From Wenxinia saemankumensis (GTDB lineage: Bacteria; Pseudomonadota; Alphaproteobacteria; Rhodobacterales; Rhodobacteraceae), in assembly GCF_900141735.1 (NCBI RefSeq), contig NZ_FQYO01000003.1, forward strand, positions 434,001-498,000: a DNA stretch of 64,000 nt, given 5' to 3'. The notes beneath the pieces are model-generated. The model had not been told where the DNA came from and ran no database searches. It worked only from the letters and a program-made list of their open reading frames with translations. Below are positions 36,622 through 47,085 of this stretch, piece by piece. The translations under genes were made by a program, and so were the position numbers. Each line of letters begins with the position of its first letter. Position 1 is the first letter of the stretch.

Positions 36622-37701
36622 TCAGGTCGGGGCGCGCGCGGCCTCTGCGAGGCAGAGCATGGCGAGGGCCTGGCCGTAGCCGGTCGGCTGGATCGGGATG
36701 TCGCGGTAGAATTGCAGGTCGTGGCCCATCCGGGTGCCGTAGCTGACGCCCTGCACCACGCCTTCAGCGTCGATGCGGGAGAGCACGTGATCCGCGCCGC
36801 GCAGGCCGGCCGCGCGCGCCTCCTCTCCCGCGAGGCCCAGGCGGGCCGCCTTCATCAGGCCGTAGGCGATGCCGGCCGTGGCCGACGTCTCCTCGTAGCT
36901 GGTCGGATCGTCGAGCAGCGTGCGCCAGGCGCCGGACGCGGTCTGGAGCGGCAGGAGGGCGGCGATCTGGGCCTGCAGGACGCCCTGCAGGTAGGCGGCG
37001 ACGGAGGGGGAGAGGTCGCAGAGTTCGGGCAGGTCGACGAGGCCGGCGGTGATCCAGGCATTGCCGCGCGCCCAGCGGGCGCGGGCGAAGTTGTGCCGCC
37101 CCTCGAAGGTCCAGCCGTGGAACCATAGGCCCGTCGCGGGGTCGGCGAGGTAGCGCGCATGGACGAGGAACTGCCGCTCCGCCTCGTCCACCAGAGCGCG
37201 GCGGCCCGAGACCTGGCCCCAGGCGGCGAGGAAGAGGCCGACCATCACCAGCGTGTCGTCCCAGAGCTCGCCCGGGTTCACCCTGTCGGAGACGTCGTGC
37301 TGGAAGCCCCCCTCCTCGGTCCGGGCGGCCTCGCGCGTCAGCCGGTCCGCCCAGTCGTCGAGCGCGGCCCGCCAGTCCGGCCGCCGCTCGTCCTGCCACA
37401 GAAGGGCGAGAGCCAGCATCGGCGCCGTCGTGTTGACGTTGAGCGGGGGCAGGCCGCGCTCGAGATTGTGCGCGTAGTAGCGGGAGAGCTCGGCCTTCAG
37501 CGCGTCGTCCCGCCGCTCCTGCCAGAGCCGGACGAGGCCGTAATTGCCGACCCCCTGCGGCCATTCCCAGCCGAGGAAGCTGATGTAGTCGCTGCGGCTG
37601 CCATCGAGATTGGGCTCGTCGAACCGGCCCTCGTCGGCGAGGCCGGTCAGGCCCGTCACGAGGCGGTCGAGCGCGGCGCGCAGGGCGGCGTTGTCTGGCA
37701 T
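36622..37701 (-). CDS. GH88/GH105-type unsaturated uronyl hydrolase
   Basis: A 359-residue (alpha/alpha)-barrel enzyme related to unsaturated glucuronyl and rhamnogalacturonyl hydrolases. These hydrate the double bond of the terminal unsaturated uronic acid and so release it from the oligosaccharide. The conserved segment [19 protein letters not shown] near residue 145 contains the likely catalytic Asp. [15 protein letters not shown] near residue 213 is also characteristic. No signal peptide is present, so it acts in the cytoplasm on imported oligosaccharides and feeds kduI downstream. It is the first gene of the reverse-strand uronide operon. Confidence 0.88.
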   Translation of the reverse strand: MPDNAALRAALDRLVTGLTGLADEGRFDEPNLDGSRSDYISFLGWEWPQGVGNYGLVRLWQERRDDALKAELSRYYAHNLERGLPPLNVNTTAPMLALALLWQDERRPDWRAALDDWADRLTREAARTEEGGFQHDVSDRVNPGELWDDTLVMVGLFLAAWGQVSGRRALVDEAERQFLVHARYLADPATGLWFHGWTFEGRHNFARARWARGNAWITAGLVDLPELCDLSPSVAAYLQGVLQAQIAALLPLQTASGAWRTLLDDPTSYEETSATAGIAYGLMKAARLGLAGEEARAAGLRGADHVLSRIDAEGVVQGVSYGTRMGHDLQFYRDIPIQPTGYGQALAMLCLAEAARAPT

Positions 37702-37815
37702 GGGGCTCCTCCGGTCGCGGCGGACCCTGCGGCGGCGCCCCCCGCGCGGTCAAGACCCCGCTTGACCCCGGCCCGGCGGACGGGGATGTCGGGGCGAGCC
37801 GAGGGGGAGGATGCG

Positions 37816-38844
37816 ATGCGGGCGCTGGTGCTGGAGAAGGTGGGGCAGCTGTCGCTGCGGGAATTCCCGATCGAGGAGAGGCTGGGCCCGCGCGACGTGC
37901 GGATCGACCTGAAGGTCGTCGGGATCTGCGGGTCCGACCTGCATTACTACACCCACGGCCGGATCGGCCCCTTCGTCGTCGAGGCGCCGATGATCCTCGG
38001 CCACGAGGCGGCGGGCGTGGTGACGGAGGTGGGCGCCGAGGTCGCGCATCTGGTCGTCGGCGACCGCGTCTGCATGGAGCCGGGGATCCCCGATCAGACC
38101 AGCCGCGCCGCGCGGCAGGGCATGTACAACGTCGACCCCGCCGTGCGCTTCTGGGCGACGCCGCCGGTCCACGGGATCCTGCGCCCGTCCTGCACCCACC
38201 CGGCGGATTACTGCTTCAAGCTGCCGCAGGACGTGAGCTTCGCCGAGGGCGCGATGGTGGAGCCGCTGGCCGTGGGCGTGCATGCCGCGACCAAGGCGCG
38301 GATCCGGCCCGGCGACACCGCGCTGGTGCTCGGCGCGGGGCCGATCGGCCTGCTGACCGCGATGGCGGCGCGGGCCGGCGGCTGCGCGCGGGTCTGGGTG
38401 GCCGATCTCGACGCCGCCAAGCTGGAGATCGCGCGGGGCCTCGGCTTCGATCCGATCGACGTGGGGCAGGGAACGCCGGCCGAGACGATCCTGCCCGCGA
38501 CCGAGGGCTGGGGCTGCGACGTGGTCTACGAGGCGACGGGATCGCCGAAGGCGGCGGCGGGCGTCTTCGCCCCGCTGGCGCCGGGCGGCTGCGTCGTGAT
38601 GATCGGCGGCCAGTCCGAGCCGGTGCCGTACGACGCGGGCGCGGCGATGGTGCGCGAGGCGCGGGTCGAGAACATCTTCCGCTACGCCCATGTCTTTCCG
38701 CGCTGCGTGGCGATGATCGCGAGCGGGGCGATCGACGTGAAACCGCTGATCACCCGCACCTTCGCTTTCGAGGACAGCGTGGAGGCGTTCGAGGTCGCGG
38801 CCAGCGCGCCGAAGGGCGACGTGAAGATGCAGATCGCGTTCTGA
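37816..38844 (+). CDS. Zinc-type polyol dehydrogenase (xylitol/sorbitol/idonate DH-like)
   Basis: A 342-residue medium-chain dehydrogenase. The catalytic zinc region is [18 protein letters not shown] (Cys near residue 37) with GHEAAGVV (His-Glu near 62). The NAD(P)-binding Rossmann motif is [10 protein letters not shown] near residue 173. The structural-zinc cluster of four Cys is absent, as in some polyol dehydrogenases. The segment [17 protein letters not shown] is typical of xylitol/sorbitol DH-like enzymes. The ATG at 37816 has GGGGGAGG five bases upstream; an earlier ATG at 37786 lacks one. Divergent from the GH105-type gene, it could act in uronide or polyol use. Confidence 0.88.
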   Translation: MRALVLEKVGQLSLREFPIEERLGPRDVRIDLKVVGICGSDLHYYTHGRIGPFVVEAPMILGHEAAGVVTEVGAEVAHLVVGDRVCMEPGIPDQTSRAARQGMYNVDPAVRFWATPPVHGILRPSCTHPADYCFKLPQDVSFAEGAMVEPLAVGVHAATKARIRPGDTALVLGAGPIGLLTAMAARAGGCARVWVADLDAAKLEIARGLGFDPIDVGQGTPAETILPATEGWGCDVVYEATGSPKAAAGVFAPLAPGGCVVMIGGQSEPVPYDAGAAMVREARVENIFRYAHVFPRCVAMIASGAIDVKPLITRTFAFEDSVEAFEVAASAPKGDVKMQIAF

Positions 38845-39070
38845 CCGGGGCGGGCCGGGTGGGCTGGTCCCGCCGTTGTTACGGGGCCGGGCCCGGCGGG
38901 ACGGCCCCAGACGCCGGCCGGGACCCTGCGGGCCGGGGCGCCCGCAGGCCCCGCATGGCCCCGGGGCGCGACCCCATCGGGGCAGGACATGTGCGGCCGG
39001 ACCTTGGGTATGTGGTCCGCGCGCGGCCCGCTCGGCCGGCGGCCGTCCGAGGCCCCGGGCCGGGGCGGGG

Positions 39071-39736
39071 TCACGCGCCGCCCATCAGCCCGGCAAGGTC
39101 GGTCAGGTTCGAGATCGTCGCGTCCGGCCCGAGCGCGGCCAGCGCGTCGGCGAGGCCCGAGGGCCGCATGTGCGCCCCTCCGGTGAAGGCGATGGCGCGC
39201 ATGCCGGCGGCCTGCGCGGCCATGATCCCGGCCGGGCTGTCCTCGATCACCCAGGTCCGCTGCGGCAGAACGCCCATCCGGGCGGCGGCGTGCAGGTTCA
39301 GGTCCGGGGCCGGCTTGCCGCGCGCCACCTCCACCGCCGAGAAGACCCGTCCCTCCACCAGCGGCCAGAGCCCCGTGACCCGCAACCCGTGATGCAGCCG
39401 CTCGGGGTCCGAGGACGAGGCGACGCAGCTCTGGCAGGGAAGCGTGGCCAGCACCTCCGCCGCGCCCGGCATCGCGGCGAGGTCGCGGTCGAACCGGGCG
39501 AGCAGGCGGTCGCGGTTCAGCGCCTTCACCGCCGGGGTCAGGGCGAAGCCGCGCTCGCGCGCCAGCCAGTCGGTCGCATGGCTCGAGGACCGGCCGAGCA
39601 GGTGTGCATAGCCCTCGGCCGGGCTCATCGGGCAGCCGCTCTCGGTCAGGGTGGCCGTCAGCACCTCGACGGCCATCACCTCGCTGTCGATCAGCACGCC
39701 GTCGCAATCGAAGATGATCAGGCCGGGGGGCATCAT
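39071..39736 (-). CDS. HAD family phosphatase (beta-phosphoglucomutase-like)
   Basis: A 221-residue HAD hydrolase of subfamily IA. Motif I is IIFDCDGVLIDSE (nucleophile Asp9), motif II lies in CVASSSDPERL, and motifs III/IV in GKPAPDLNLHAAARMG and WVIEDSPAGIMAA. It starts 13 bases after the mannitol dehydrogenase stop, as the last gene of the polyol operon. A sugar phosphate or polyol phosphate is the likely substrate, inferred from context. Confidence 0.88.
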   Translation of the reverse strand: MMPPGLIIFDCDGVLIDSEVMAVEVLTATLTESGCPMSPAEGYAHLLGRSSSHATDWLARERGFALTPAVKALNRDRLLARFDRDLAAMPGAAEVLATLPCQSCVASSSDPERLHHGLRVTGLWPLVEGRVFSAVEVARGKPAPDLNLHAAARMGVLPQRTWVIEDSPAGIMAAQAAGMRAIAFTGGAHMRPSGLADALAALGPDATISNLTDLAGLMGGA

Positions 39737-39749
39737 CGCGGCGCAGGCG

Positions 39750-41219
39750 TCAACCGGCGAGATAGGCGTCGAGCGTCGCCTCCGTGCCGTCCGCCCAGAG
39801 CAGGCGCAGCCAGTGGCCGAACGCCTCGGCGAAGGGGGCCGCGTCGGCCAGGTCGCCGTAGATCGCCCGCTGCTCCAGCCAGGCGCGGGGGCGGGCCTTC
39901 GCCTCGATCGCCACGGCCTGCAGGGCGTCCCAGTTCGGATCGTTCGGCGCGATCTCGGCCCCGCTGTCGGTCGTGCCGGCGCAGTAGCGGCACCAGAGCG
40001 CGCTTTCGAGCGCGAGGCCGGTCACGGATCCGCCCGCCTTCAGCGCGTCGCGGAGAGTGGGGAGGATGAACTTCGGCTGCCGGTTCGACCCGTCGAGGCA
40101 GAGCCGCCGGATCGTGTCGCCGATCTTGGGGTTCGAGAACCGCGCCTCGATCGTGTCGAAATAGGCGGCGGTGTCGGTGTCCGGCACGGGCGGGACGTTC
40201 GGAATGATCTCCGTCTCCTCCAGCTTGCGCAGGAAGGCGCGGATCCTGGGATGCTCCATCGCCTCGTGGACGAAATGCACGTCCATCAGTCCGCCGGGAT
40301 AGGCGATTGCGGCATGGCCGCCGTTGAGGATGCGCAGCTTCATCAGCTCGTAGGGGGCGACGTCGGGGACGAACTGCACGCCCACATCCTCCAGCGCCGG
40401 ACGGCCGAGGGGGAACGCGTCCTCGAGCACCCATTGCGTGAAGTCCTCGCAGAAGACCGGCCAGCCGTCCTCCACCCCGAACTCGGTCCGCAGGATCTCG
40501 CGCTCGCGCTCTCCCGTCGCGGGGGTGATGCGGTCGACCATGGAATTGGGGAAGGCGACGTTCCCCTCCACCCAGTCGGCGAAGGCGGGATCCGACAGCC
40601 GGGCGAGGCCGGTCAGGGTGCGCCGCGTCACCGCGCCGTTATGGGGGATGTTGTCGCAGCACATCACGGTGAAGGGCGCGATCCCCGCGTCGCGGCGGGC
40701 CCGCAGGCCCTGCAGCATGAGGCCGAACACCGTCTTCGGTGCGTCCGGGGCGGCGGCGTCGGCGACGATGGCGGGATGCGCCGCGTCGAAGGCATCGTTC
40801 GAATCGAGGAAGTAGCCTCCCTCGGTGATGGTCAGCGACACGATGCGGATCGCCGGGTCCGCCAGCTGCGCCACGATGGCCGGGCCGTCGGCCGGCGGCA
40901 CGAACCCGGCATAGGAGCCGATGACCCGGGCGGCGCTGCGCCCCGCCTCCTGCTCGACGAGGGTGTAGAGCCAGTCCTGCCCCTCGAGCACGGCGCGGCC
41001 CTGCGCCTCGCCGGCGAAGACGCCCGCCCCGACCAGCGCCCAGTCGTGGTCGCGCCCCGTGGCGAAGAGCGTGTCGAGATACATCGCCTGGTGGGCGCGG
41101 TGGAAGTTGCCGACCCCGAAATGGACGATGCCTGGGGTCAGGACGGACCGGTCGTAGCCGGGGGCGGTGACGGTGGCGGGCAGGTCGGACAGGGTCGCGG
41201 CGGACAGGCGGATCGCCAT
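39750..41219 (-). CDS. mtlK: Mannitol 2-dehydrogenase
   Basis: A 489-residue polyol-specific long-chain dehydrogenase that oxidises D-mannitol to fructose (related enzymes act on fructuronate or arabinitol). The N-terminal Rossmann part has IVHFGVGNFHRAHQAMYLD. The catalytic Lys lies in ELMKLRILNGGHAAIAYPG near residue 295. MCCDNIPHNGAVTRRTL is also conserved. It is the gene directly after the ABC ATPase, as in the Rhodobacter smo/mtl operon. A separate sorbitol dehydrogenase gene (smoS) is not present here. Confidence 0.9.
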   Translation of the reverse strand: MAIRLSAATLSDLPATVTAPGYDRSVLTPGIVHFGVGNFHRAHQAMYLDTLFATGRDHDWALVGAGVFAGEAQGRAVLEGQDWLYTLVEQEAGRSAARVIGSYAGFVPPADGPAIVAQLADPAIRIVSLTITEGGYFLDSNDAFDAAHPAIVADAAAPDAPKTVFGLMLQGLRARRDAGIAPFTVMCCDNIPHNGAVTRRTLTGLARLSDPAFADWVEGNVAFPNSMVDRITPATGEREREILRTEFGVEDGWPVFCEDFTQWVLEDAFPLGRPALEDVGVQFVPDVAPYELMKLRILNGGHAAIAYPGGLMDVHFVHEAMEHPRIRAFLRKLEETEIIPNVPPVPDTDTAAYFDTIEARFSNPKIGDTIRRLCLDGSNRQPKFILPTLRDALKAGGSVTGLALESALWCRYCAGTTDSGAEIAPNDPNWDALQAVAIEAKARPRAWLEQRAIYGDLADAAPFAEAFGHWLRLLWADGTEATLDAYLAG

Positions 41220-41286
41220 GGATTCCTCCGGGCAGGGGCGTTGCGTGGGGCGGGGCTCGGCCCCGGCGGGGGAGGGGGCGGGCGGA

Positions 41287-42291
<1,005 letters not shown>

Positions 42292-42305
42292 GGGTCCAAT
42301 ATCCC

Positions 42306-43133
42306 TTATTTCACGGCGCCGAAGGTCAGGCCCCGGACGAGTTGTTTCTGGCTGAACCAGCCCATGACGAGGATCGGCGCGATCGCCATCGTCGAGGCGG
42401 CGGAGAGCTTGGCGTAGAACAGGCCCTCGGGCGAGGAATAGCTGGCGATGAAGGCGGTGAGCGGGGCCGCGTCGATCGTGGTCAGCGTCAGCGTCCAGAA
42501 GCTCTCGTTCCAGGCCAGGATGATGTTGAGCAGGATGGTCGACGCGATTCCGGGCACGGCCATCGGCGTCAGCACGTGCACGATCTCGCTGCGCAGGGTC
42601 GCGCCGTCCATCCGCGCCGCCTCGAGGATCTCGCCCGGGATCTCCTTGAAGTAGGTGTAGAGCATCCAGACGATGATCGGCAGGTTGATGAGCGTCAGGA
42701 TGAAGACGAGCGCCACCTTGGTGTCGAGCAGGTCCAGCTCGATCAGGACGAGGCGGATCGGGAAGAGAACGCCGACGGCCGGCAGCATCTTGGTCGACAG
42801 CATCCAGAGCAGCACGTCTTTCGTGCGCTTGCCGGGGACGAAGGCCATCGCCCAGGCCGCGGGGATCGCGATGACGATGCCGAGCAGGGTGGACCCCACC
42901 GCGATCACCACCGAATTCCAGAGATAGCGCATGTAGTCCGACCGCTCCTGCACGAGCGTGTAGTTCTCCAGCGTCCAGGACCCGTCGAGCACGCGGGGCG
43001 GGTCGATGGCCTGCGCCTCGGAGTTGAAGCTGACGAGGATCGTCCAGAGGATCGGGAAGAAGAGGGTGAAGGCGATGAGGTAGACCACGATCGTGGTCAT
43101 CGCCTTGCGCTGGGGAGAGACGGCGCGGGCCAT
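42306..43133 (-). CDS. smoG: Polyol ABC transporter permease
   Basis: A 275-residue MalG-type permease with six hydrophobic segments. The coupling loop reads [30 protein letters not shown] near residue 180. The periplasmic segment [23 protein letters not shown] is usual for the family. It is 13 bases downstream of the other permease gene and completes the channel. Confidence 0.9.
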   Translation of the reverse strand: MARAVSPQRKAMTTIVVYLIAFTLFFPILWTILVSFNSEAQAIDPPRVLDGSWTLENYTLVQERSDYMRYLWNSVVIAVGSTLLGIVIAIPAAWAMAFVPGKRTKDVLLWMLSTKMLPAVGVLFPIRLVLIELDLLDTKVALVFILTLINLPIIVWMLYTYFKEIPGEILEAARMDGATLRSEIVHVLTPMAVPGIASTILLNIILAWNESFWTLTLTTIDAAPLTAFIASYSSPEGLFYAKLSAASTMAIAPILVMGWFSQKQLVRGLTFGAVK

Positions 43134-43146
43134 GTTCGGGTGCTCC

Positions 43147-44013
43147 TTACGCGTCCAGGTTCTTGCCGACGATGCGCATCAGGAAGATGGCGACGATGTT
43201 GGCGAGGATGACCGCGATGATCCCGCCCGCCGATCCGAGGCCGATGTTCTGGCTCTCGATCACGCGCTGGTAGATCAGGTAGGTCAGGTTCTGCGTGCCG
43301 AAGGCGCCGCCGGTGGTGACGAAGATCTCGGCGAAGATCGCCAGCAGGAAGATCGTCTCGATCAGGATGACGATGGTGATCGCCCGGGCGAGGTGCGGCA
43401 GGATCATGTACCAGAACCGCGCCACCGCGCCCGCCCCGTCCATCTCGGCCGCCTCCAGCCGCTCGCTGTCGAGGGACTGGATCGAGGTGAGCAGGATCAG
43501 CGTGGCGAAGGGCAGCCACATCCAGCTGACGATGACGACGATCGAGAACAGCGCGTAATCGGTCAGCCAGACCACCGGATCGGCCCCGAAGAACCGCCAC
43601 AGATAGGCGAGCAGGCCGTTGTCCGGGTTCATGATGAGGTTCTTCCAGACCAGCGCGGACACGGTCGGCATGACGAAGAACGGCGCGATGACGAGGATGC
43701 GCGCCACGCCCTGCCCCCAGAAGGGCTGGTCGAGCAGGAGGGCCAGGAAGATGCCCCCGATCACCGTGATGGCGAGGATGCCGCCGACCATGATCAGCGT
43801 CGTGATGACCGCATCCTGGAAGGAGGAGGAGGTGACGAAGCGGGCGTAGTTCTCGAAGCCCACGCAGCAATCGAACGTGCCGCGCTGCGGCCGGTAGTCC
43901 ATGAACGAGAACCAGAGCGTCAGGCCGAGCGGGACCAGCATCCAGATCAGGAGCAGGACCACCGAGGGCGCCATCATGAATCGCGCGGCGGATCTCGAAT
44001 GCTGGGTAGCCAT
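43147..44013 (-). CDS. smoF: Polyol ABC transporter permease
   Basis: A 288-residue MalF-type permease. The opening RFMMAPSVVLLLIWMLVPLGLTLWFSFMDY and the coupling loop SERLEAAEMDGAGAVARFWYMILPHLARAI (near residue 185) are typical. A 138-base gap with a strong hairpin separates it from the upstream binding-protein gene, suggesting lower expression of the membrane components. Confidence 0.9.
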   Translation of the reverse strand: MATQHSRSAARFMMAPSVVLLLIWMLVPLGLTLWFSFMDYRPQRGTFDCCVGFENYARFVTSSSFQDAVITTLIMVGGILAITVIGGIFLALLLDQPFWGQGVARILVIAPFFVMPTVSALVWKNLIMNPDNGLLAYLWRFFGADPVVWLTDYALFSIVVIVSWMWLPFATLILLTSIQSLDSERLEAAEMDGAGAVARFWYMILPHLARAITIVILIETIFLLAIFAEIFVTTGGAFGTQNLTYLIYQRVIESQNIGLGSAGGIIAVILANIVAIFLMRIVGKNLDA

Positions 44014-44102
44014 CTGGGGTGTCCCTGTCGCGGAAGGGGTGTGGATTCTTGATCTTCTTGGGCGGCGGTCCGTCAGCCCGGTCCGTCGTCGCCGGTCTCG
44101 GA

Positions 44103-44129
44103 CCGGGGGGCGGGCGGGCCGCCCCCCGG
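44103..44129 (-). terminator. Intercistronic hairpin between smoE and smoF
   Basis: A perfect 11-bp stem (ccggggggcgg / ccgccccccgg) with a five-base loop lies 22 bases after the binding-protein stop. There is no clear T run, so partial termination or protection of the upstream mRNA end is more likely than full termination. Such hairpins between a binding-protein gene and its permease genes commonly raise binding-protein levels. Confidence 0.6.
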
Positions 44130-44151
44130 CAGAGCGATCGGGAGGCGCGGC

Positions 44152-45471
44152 TCAGTAGCCGGCCGCCTCGATCTCCTCGGTCGTGTAGTCCTGGGCCTGG
44201 GCCAGCGCGTCCTCGACGGACATCTGGCCCGCCAGCGCCTCGGAGAAGTACTGGCCGACCTGCGTGCCGATGCCCTGGAATTCGGGGATCGCGACGAACT
44301 GGACGCCCGTATAGGGAACCGGATCGACCGTCGGGTTGGTCGGATCGGCCGCCTGGATGCTCTCCAGCGTCATCTGCGCGAAGGGCGCCGCGTCCAGGTA
44401 GTCCTGGTTCTCGTAGAGCGAGGTGCGGGTGCCCGGGGGCACGTTCGCCCAGCCCTCGGTCTCGGCCACGAGCTCGGCATAGGCGGGGTTGGTCGCCCAG
44501 TCGATGAACGCCTTGGCCGCGTCCTGCGCGTCGGACGAGGTCGGGATGGCCAGCGACCACGCCCAGAGCCAGTTGCCGCGCTTGCCGAGGCCGTTGTCGG
44601 GCGCCAGCGCGAAGCCCACGCTGTCGGCGACCTGGCTGTCATCCGGGTTCGTCACGAAGGAGGCGGCGACGGTGGCGTCGATCCACATCCCGCAGCGGCC
44701 CTGCTGGAACAGCGACAGGTTCTCGTTGAAGCCGTTGTTCGGCGCGCCGGGCGGGCCGTACTCGGTCAGCAGGTTGACGTAGAAGTTCAGCGTGTTGGCC
44801 CATTCCTCGCTGTCGAACTGGGCCTGCCAGTCCTCGTCGAACCAGCGGGCGCCGAACGAGTTGCCCATGGCCGTGAGGAAGGCCATGTTCTCGCCCCAGC
44901 CCGGCTTGCCGCGCAGGCAGATGCCGTAGACCTCGTTCTCGGGGTCGTTCATCGCGGCCGCGGCCTCTTCGATGAAGTCCCAGCTCGGGGCGTCGGGCAT
45001 CTCGAGCCCGGCCTCTTCCATCAGGTCGGTGCGGTACATCACCATCGAGCTCTCGCCGTAGAACGGCGAGGCGTAGAGCGAGCCGTCATAGGACAGGCCG
45101 CCCGCGATGGAGGGCAGCAGGTCGTCGGCGGCGAAGCCCTCGGGCATGTCGTCGAGCGGCACGAGCCAGCCGCGCTCGGCCCAGATCGGAACCTCGTAGG
45201 TGCCGATGGTGACGACGTCGTACTGGCCGCCCGACGTGGCGATGTCGGTCGACACGTTCTGGCGGAGCACGTTCTCCTCGAGCGTCACCCATTCGAGGGT
45301 GATGTTCGGGTTCGCCTCGGTGAAGTCGTCGGTCAGCCCCTGCATCCGGATCATGTCGCCGTTGTTCACGGTGGCGATGGTGATCGTGACGGGGTCGTCC
45401 TGCGCGACGGCGAGCGTCGCGGCGGCGCAAAGGGCGGTGGCGCCCATCAGGGCGCGGGTCAGGCTTTGCAT
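44152..45471 (-). CDS. smoE: Polyol-binding protein of ABC importer
   Basis: A 439-residue periplasmic family-1 binding protein. The signal peptide (LMGATALCAAATLAVAQD) is followed by VTITIATVNNGDMIRMQGLTDDF. The segment FYGESSMVMYRTDLMEEAGLEMP near residue 125 and the terminal AQAQDYTTEEIEAAGY resemble Rhodobacter sorbitol/mannitol-binding proteins. The ATG at 45471 is preceded by GGGAGGAAAG and places the signal peptide correctly. It is the first gene of the transporter operon. Confidence 0.9.
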   Translation of the reverse strand: MQSLTRALMGATALCAAATLAVAQDDPVTITIATVNNGDMIRMQGLTDDFTEANPNITLEWVTLEENVLRQNVSTDIATSGGQYDVVTIGTYEVPIWAERGWLVPLDDMPEGFAADDLLPSIAGGLSYDGSLYASPFYGESSMVMYRTDLMEEAGLEMPDAPSWDFIEEAAAAMNDPENEVYGICLRGKPGWGENMAFLTAMGNSFGARWFDEDWQAQFDSEEWANTLNFYVNLLTEYGPPGAPNNGFNENLSLFQQGRCGMWIDATVAASFVTNPDDSQVADSVGFALAPDNGLGKRGNWLWAWSLAIPTSSDAQDAAKAFIDWATNPAYAELVAETEGWANVPPGTRTSLYENQDYLDAAPFAQMTLESIQAADPTNPTVDPVPYTGVQFVAIPEFQGIGTQVGQYFSEALAGQMSVEDALAQAQDYTTEEIEAAGY

Positions 45472-45487
45472 GTCTTTCCTCCCGGTA

Positions 45488-45540
45488 TGAGCAATTGCCA
45501 AGCTCCCGAGCATTTGACACATCGCCCCATGCGCGGTCAA
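45488..45540 (-). promoter_or_regulatory. smoE promoter with overlapping possible SorC-family operator
   Basis: On the reverse strand, TTGACC (45535-45540) is separated by 17 bases from TCAAAT (45512-45517), a good sigma-70-type pair. Overlapping and following the -10 is a partly symmetric stretch (45488-45519) with GCTC-gg-GAGC and outer TGAGCA/TGCTC-like half sites. The smoC regulator gene is directly upstream, so this is a plausible operator for it. Confidence 0.45.
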
Positions 45541-45634
45541 CCGGGCAGCCATGCGCACGCAGCATGGATGCCGCGTTGCAGCGATCTCAATCCTGCTTGG
45601 GGATCGGGCGATCCGGGCGCACGCCGCCCGCGGG

Positions 45635-46573
45635 TCAGGCGTTTTCGAGCAGCGCGCGCGCCGTGTCCTCGTCGGTGACGAGGCCGGTGATCAGCCGCCC
45701 CGCCATCGCGCCGCGAATCGGGCCGACCTTGTCCGCCCCCCAGGCCGCCGCGATGGTCGGGCAGGGCGGGGCATGCGGCGTCTCGGCGCTGCTGACGCGG
45801 GCGTTGATCTCGTCCTGCAGCGGCTCTCCCGCCGCGTCGTAGACCCGTCCGATCACCTCTCCCACCGCGCCCTTGGCAAGAAGACGGTCGCGGTCGGCGG
45901 GCGTGAGGAACCCGTCGCGCACCAGCGGCGCGTCCTCGCCCATCGTGCCGATCCCGATGAACCGCACGTCCGTCCGCTCGGACAGGGCGCGGGTGGCGGC
46001 GAGCGTCTTCTGCCCGATCAGGGCGTCGCGCTCCTCCGTCGTGGCGGCGATGACGGGCAGGGGAATGGGAAAGGTCGCCGCCGTCACCCGGTCCGCGACC
46101 GAGAAGAGCACGTTGTAATAGGCGGTGGAGCCGTCGGGGGCGATGTTGCCGGTGAGCGAGACGATCTTGTGCTGCGCGCAGTCGATCTGCGGCAGCAGGT
46201 CCACGGCCGTCTGCAGGGTGCGCCCGGTCCCCAGACCGATGACGATGGGATCGGGCCGGGCGAGCCAGCGCTCGATCTGGGTGGCGGCGGCCGTGCCGAC
46301 GGCGGCATGGGTCGCGCCGGGGCCGAGGGTCGGCACCACGTCGCAGGCGATGCCGTAGCGGTCCGCGATCCGGCGCGACAGCTCCATGCAGGCGCCGATC
46401 GGATGGTCGATCCGCACCTTCACCAGCCCGGCCGACACGGCCTGGCTGACGAGGCGCTGGGCCGTCTGGCGCGACACGCCCATCAGGGCCGCGATCTCCT
46501 CCTGCTTCAGCCCGCTGATATAGGACAGCCAGGCCGCGCGGGCGGCATCGTCGAGCTTGCGGTCGGTCGTCAT
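45635..46573 (-). CDS. smoC: SorC-family sugar-binding transcriptional regulator
   Basis: A 312-residue regulator with an N-terminal helix-turn-helix (about residues 15-50: LKQEEIAALMGVSRQTAQRL). The large sugar-phosphate-binding domain includes VIGLGTGRTLQTAVDLLP near residue 112, VVSLTGNIAPDGS-like sequence and VRFIGIGTMGEDAPLV. SorC proteins sense phosphorylated sugars or polyols. It lies upstream of smoE on the same strand, 163 bases away, and is the expected regulator of the mannitol/sorbitol operon. Confidence 0.9.
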   Translation of the reverse strand: MTTDRKLDDAARAAWLSYISGLKQEEIAALMGVSRQTAQRLVSQAVSAGLVKVRIDHPIGACMELSRRIADRYGIACDVVPTLGPGATHAAVGTAAATQIERWLARPDPIVIGLGTGRTLQTAVDLLPQIDCAQHKIVSLTGNIAPDGSTAYYNVLFSVADRVTAATFPIPLPVIAATTEERDALIGQKTLAATRALSERTDVRFIGIGTMGEDAPLVRDGFLTPADRDRLLAKGAVGEVIGRVYDAAGEPLQDEINARVSSAETPHAPPCPTIAAAWGADKVGPIRGAMAGRLITGLVTDEDTARALLENA

Positions 46574-46654
46574 GGTGATGTTTCCCTCGCGCCCTTCCGC
46601 GGGGCGCGGGCGCAAGGGTAGGCGAGGCGCGCCGCCCGGTCCACCGGGCCGGGT

Positions 46655-46683
46655 TTGCCCAGGGCGTCCCGGCTTCCTATGTT
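46655..46683 (+). promoter_or_regulatory. Candidate promoter of the DksA-like gene
   Basis: TTGCCC (46655-46660) is followed after 17 bases by TATGTT (46678-46683). Each box matches the sigma-70 consensus at four of six positions. The start codon lies 104 bases downstream, which is a long leader, so the assignment is tentative. Confidence 0.35.
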
Positions 46684-46787
46684 GTGCGCAGGGCGCAGGC
46701 GACGGGGCGCGCATCTCGCGATGCCGAGGGCGCGGCGACCCCGGACGATCCTGAAGCGAGAGGCCCTGATGCGAGGAGGCGCGACGC

Positions 46788-47057
46788 ATGGCAGGCGGAT
46801 GGTCCCGCGACGGCGCGGTGAACGAGCAGATCGAGGCGTCGATCTCGGACGAGCTGGCGCGGATGCGCGCCCGCCGCGCCCCGCAGGGCGAGAGCGCCGA
46901 GGACTGCGCCGAATGCGGTGAGCCGATCCCCCAGAAGCGGCGCGAGGCCCTACCGGGGGTGAAGCTCTGCGTCGACTGCGCCTCGGGGCGCGACCGCCGC
47001 CAGGTCGCGCGGGGCGGCATCAATCGCCGCGGATCGAAGGACAGCCAGCTGAAGTGA
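46788..47057 (+). CDS. DksA/TraR-family zinc-finger protein
   Basis: An 89-residue protein with the C4 zinc finger of the DksA/TraR family: CAECGEPIPQKRREALPGVKLCVDC (residues about 42-66). A short N-terminal helix (VNEQIEASISDELARMRARR) replaces the long coiled coil of full DksA. Such short homologues may bind the RNA polymerase secondary channel, but this is not certain. GAGGAGG precedes the ATG. Confidence 0.86.
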   Translation: MAGGWSRDGAVNEQIEASISDELARMRARRAPQGESAEDCAECGEPIPQKRREALPGVKLCVDCASGRDRRQVARGGINRRGSKDSQLK

Positions 47058-47085
47058 CTGCTGCGGGGAGGATGAGCCGCAGCGG

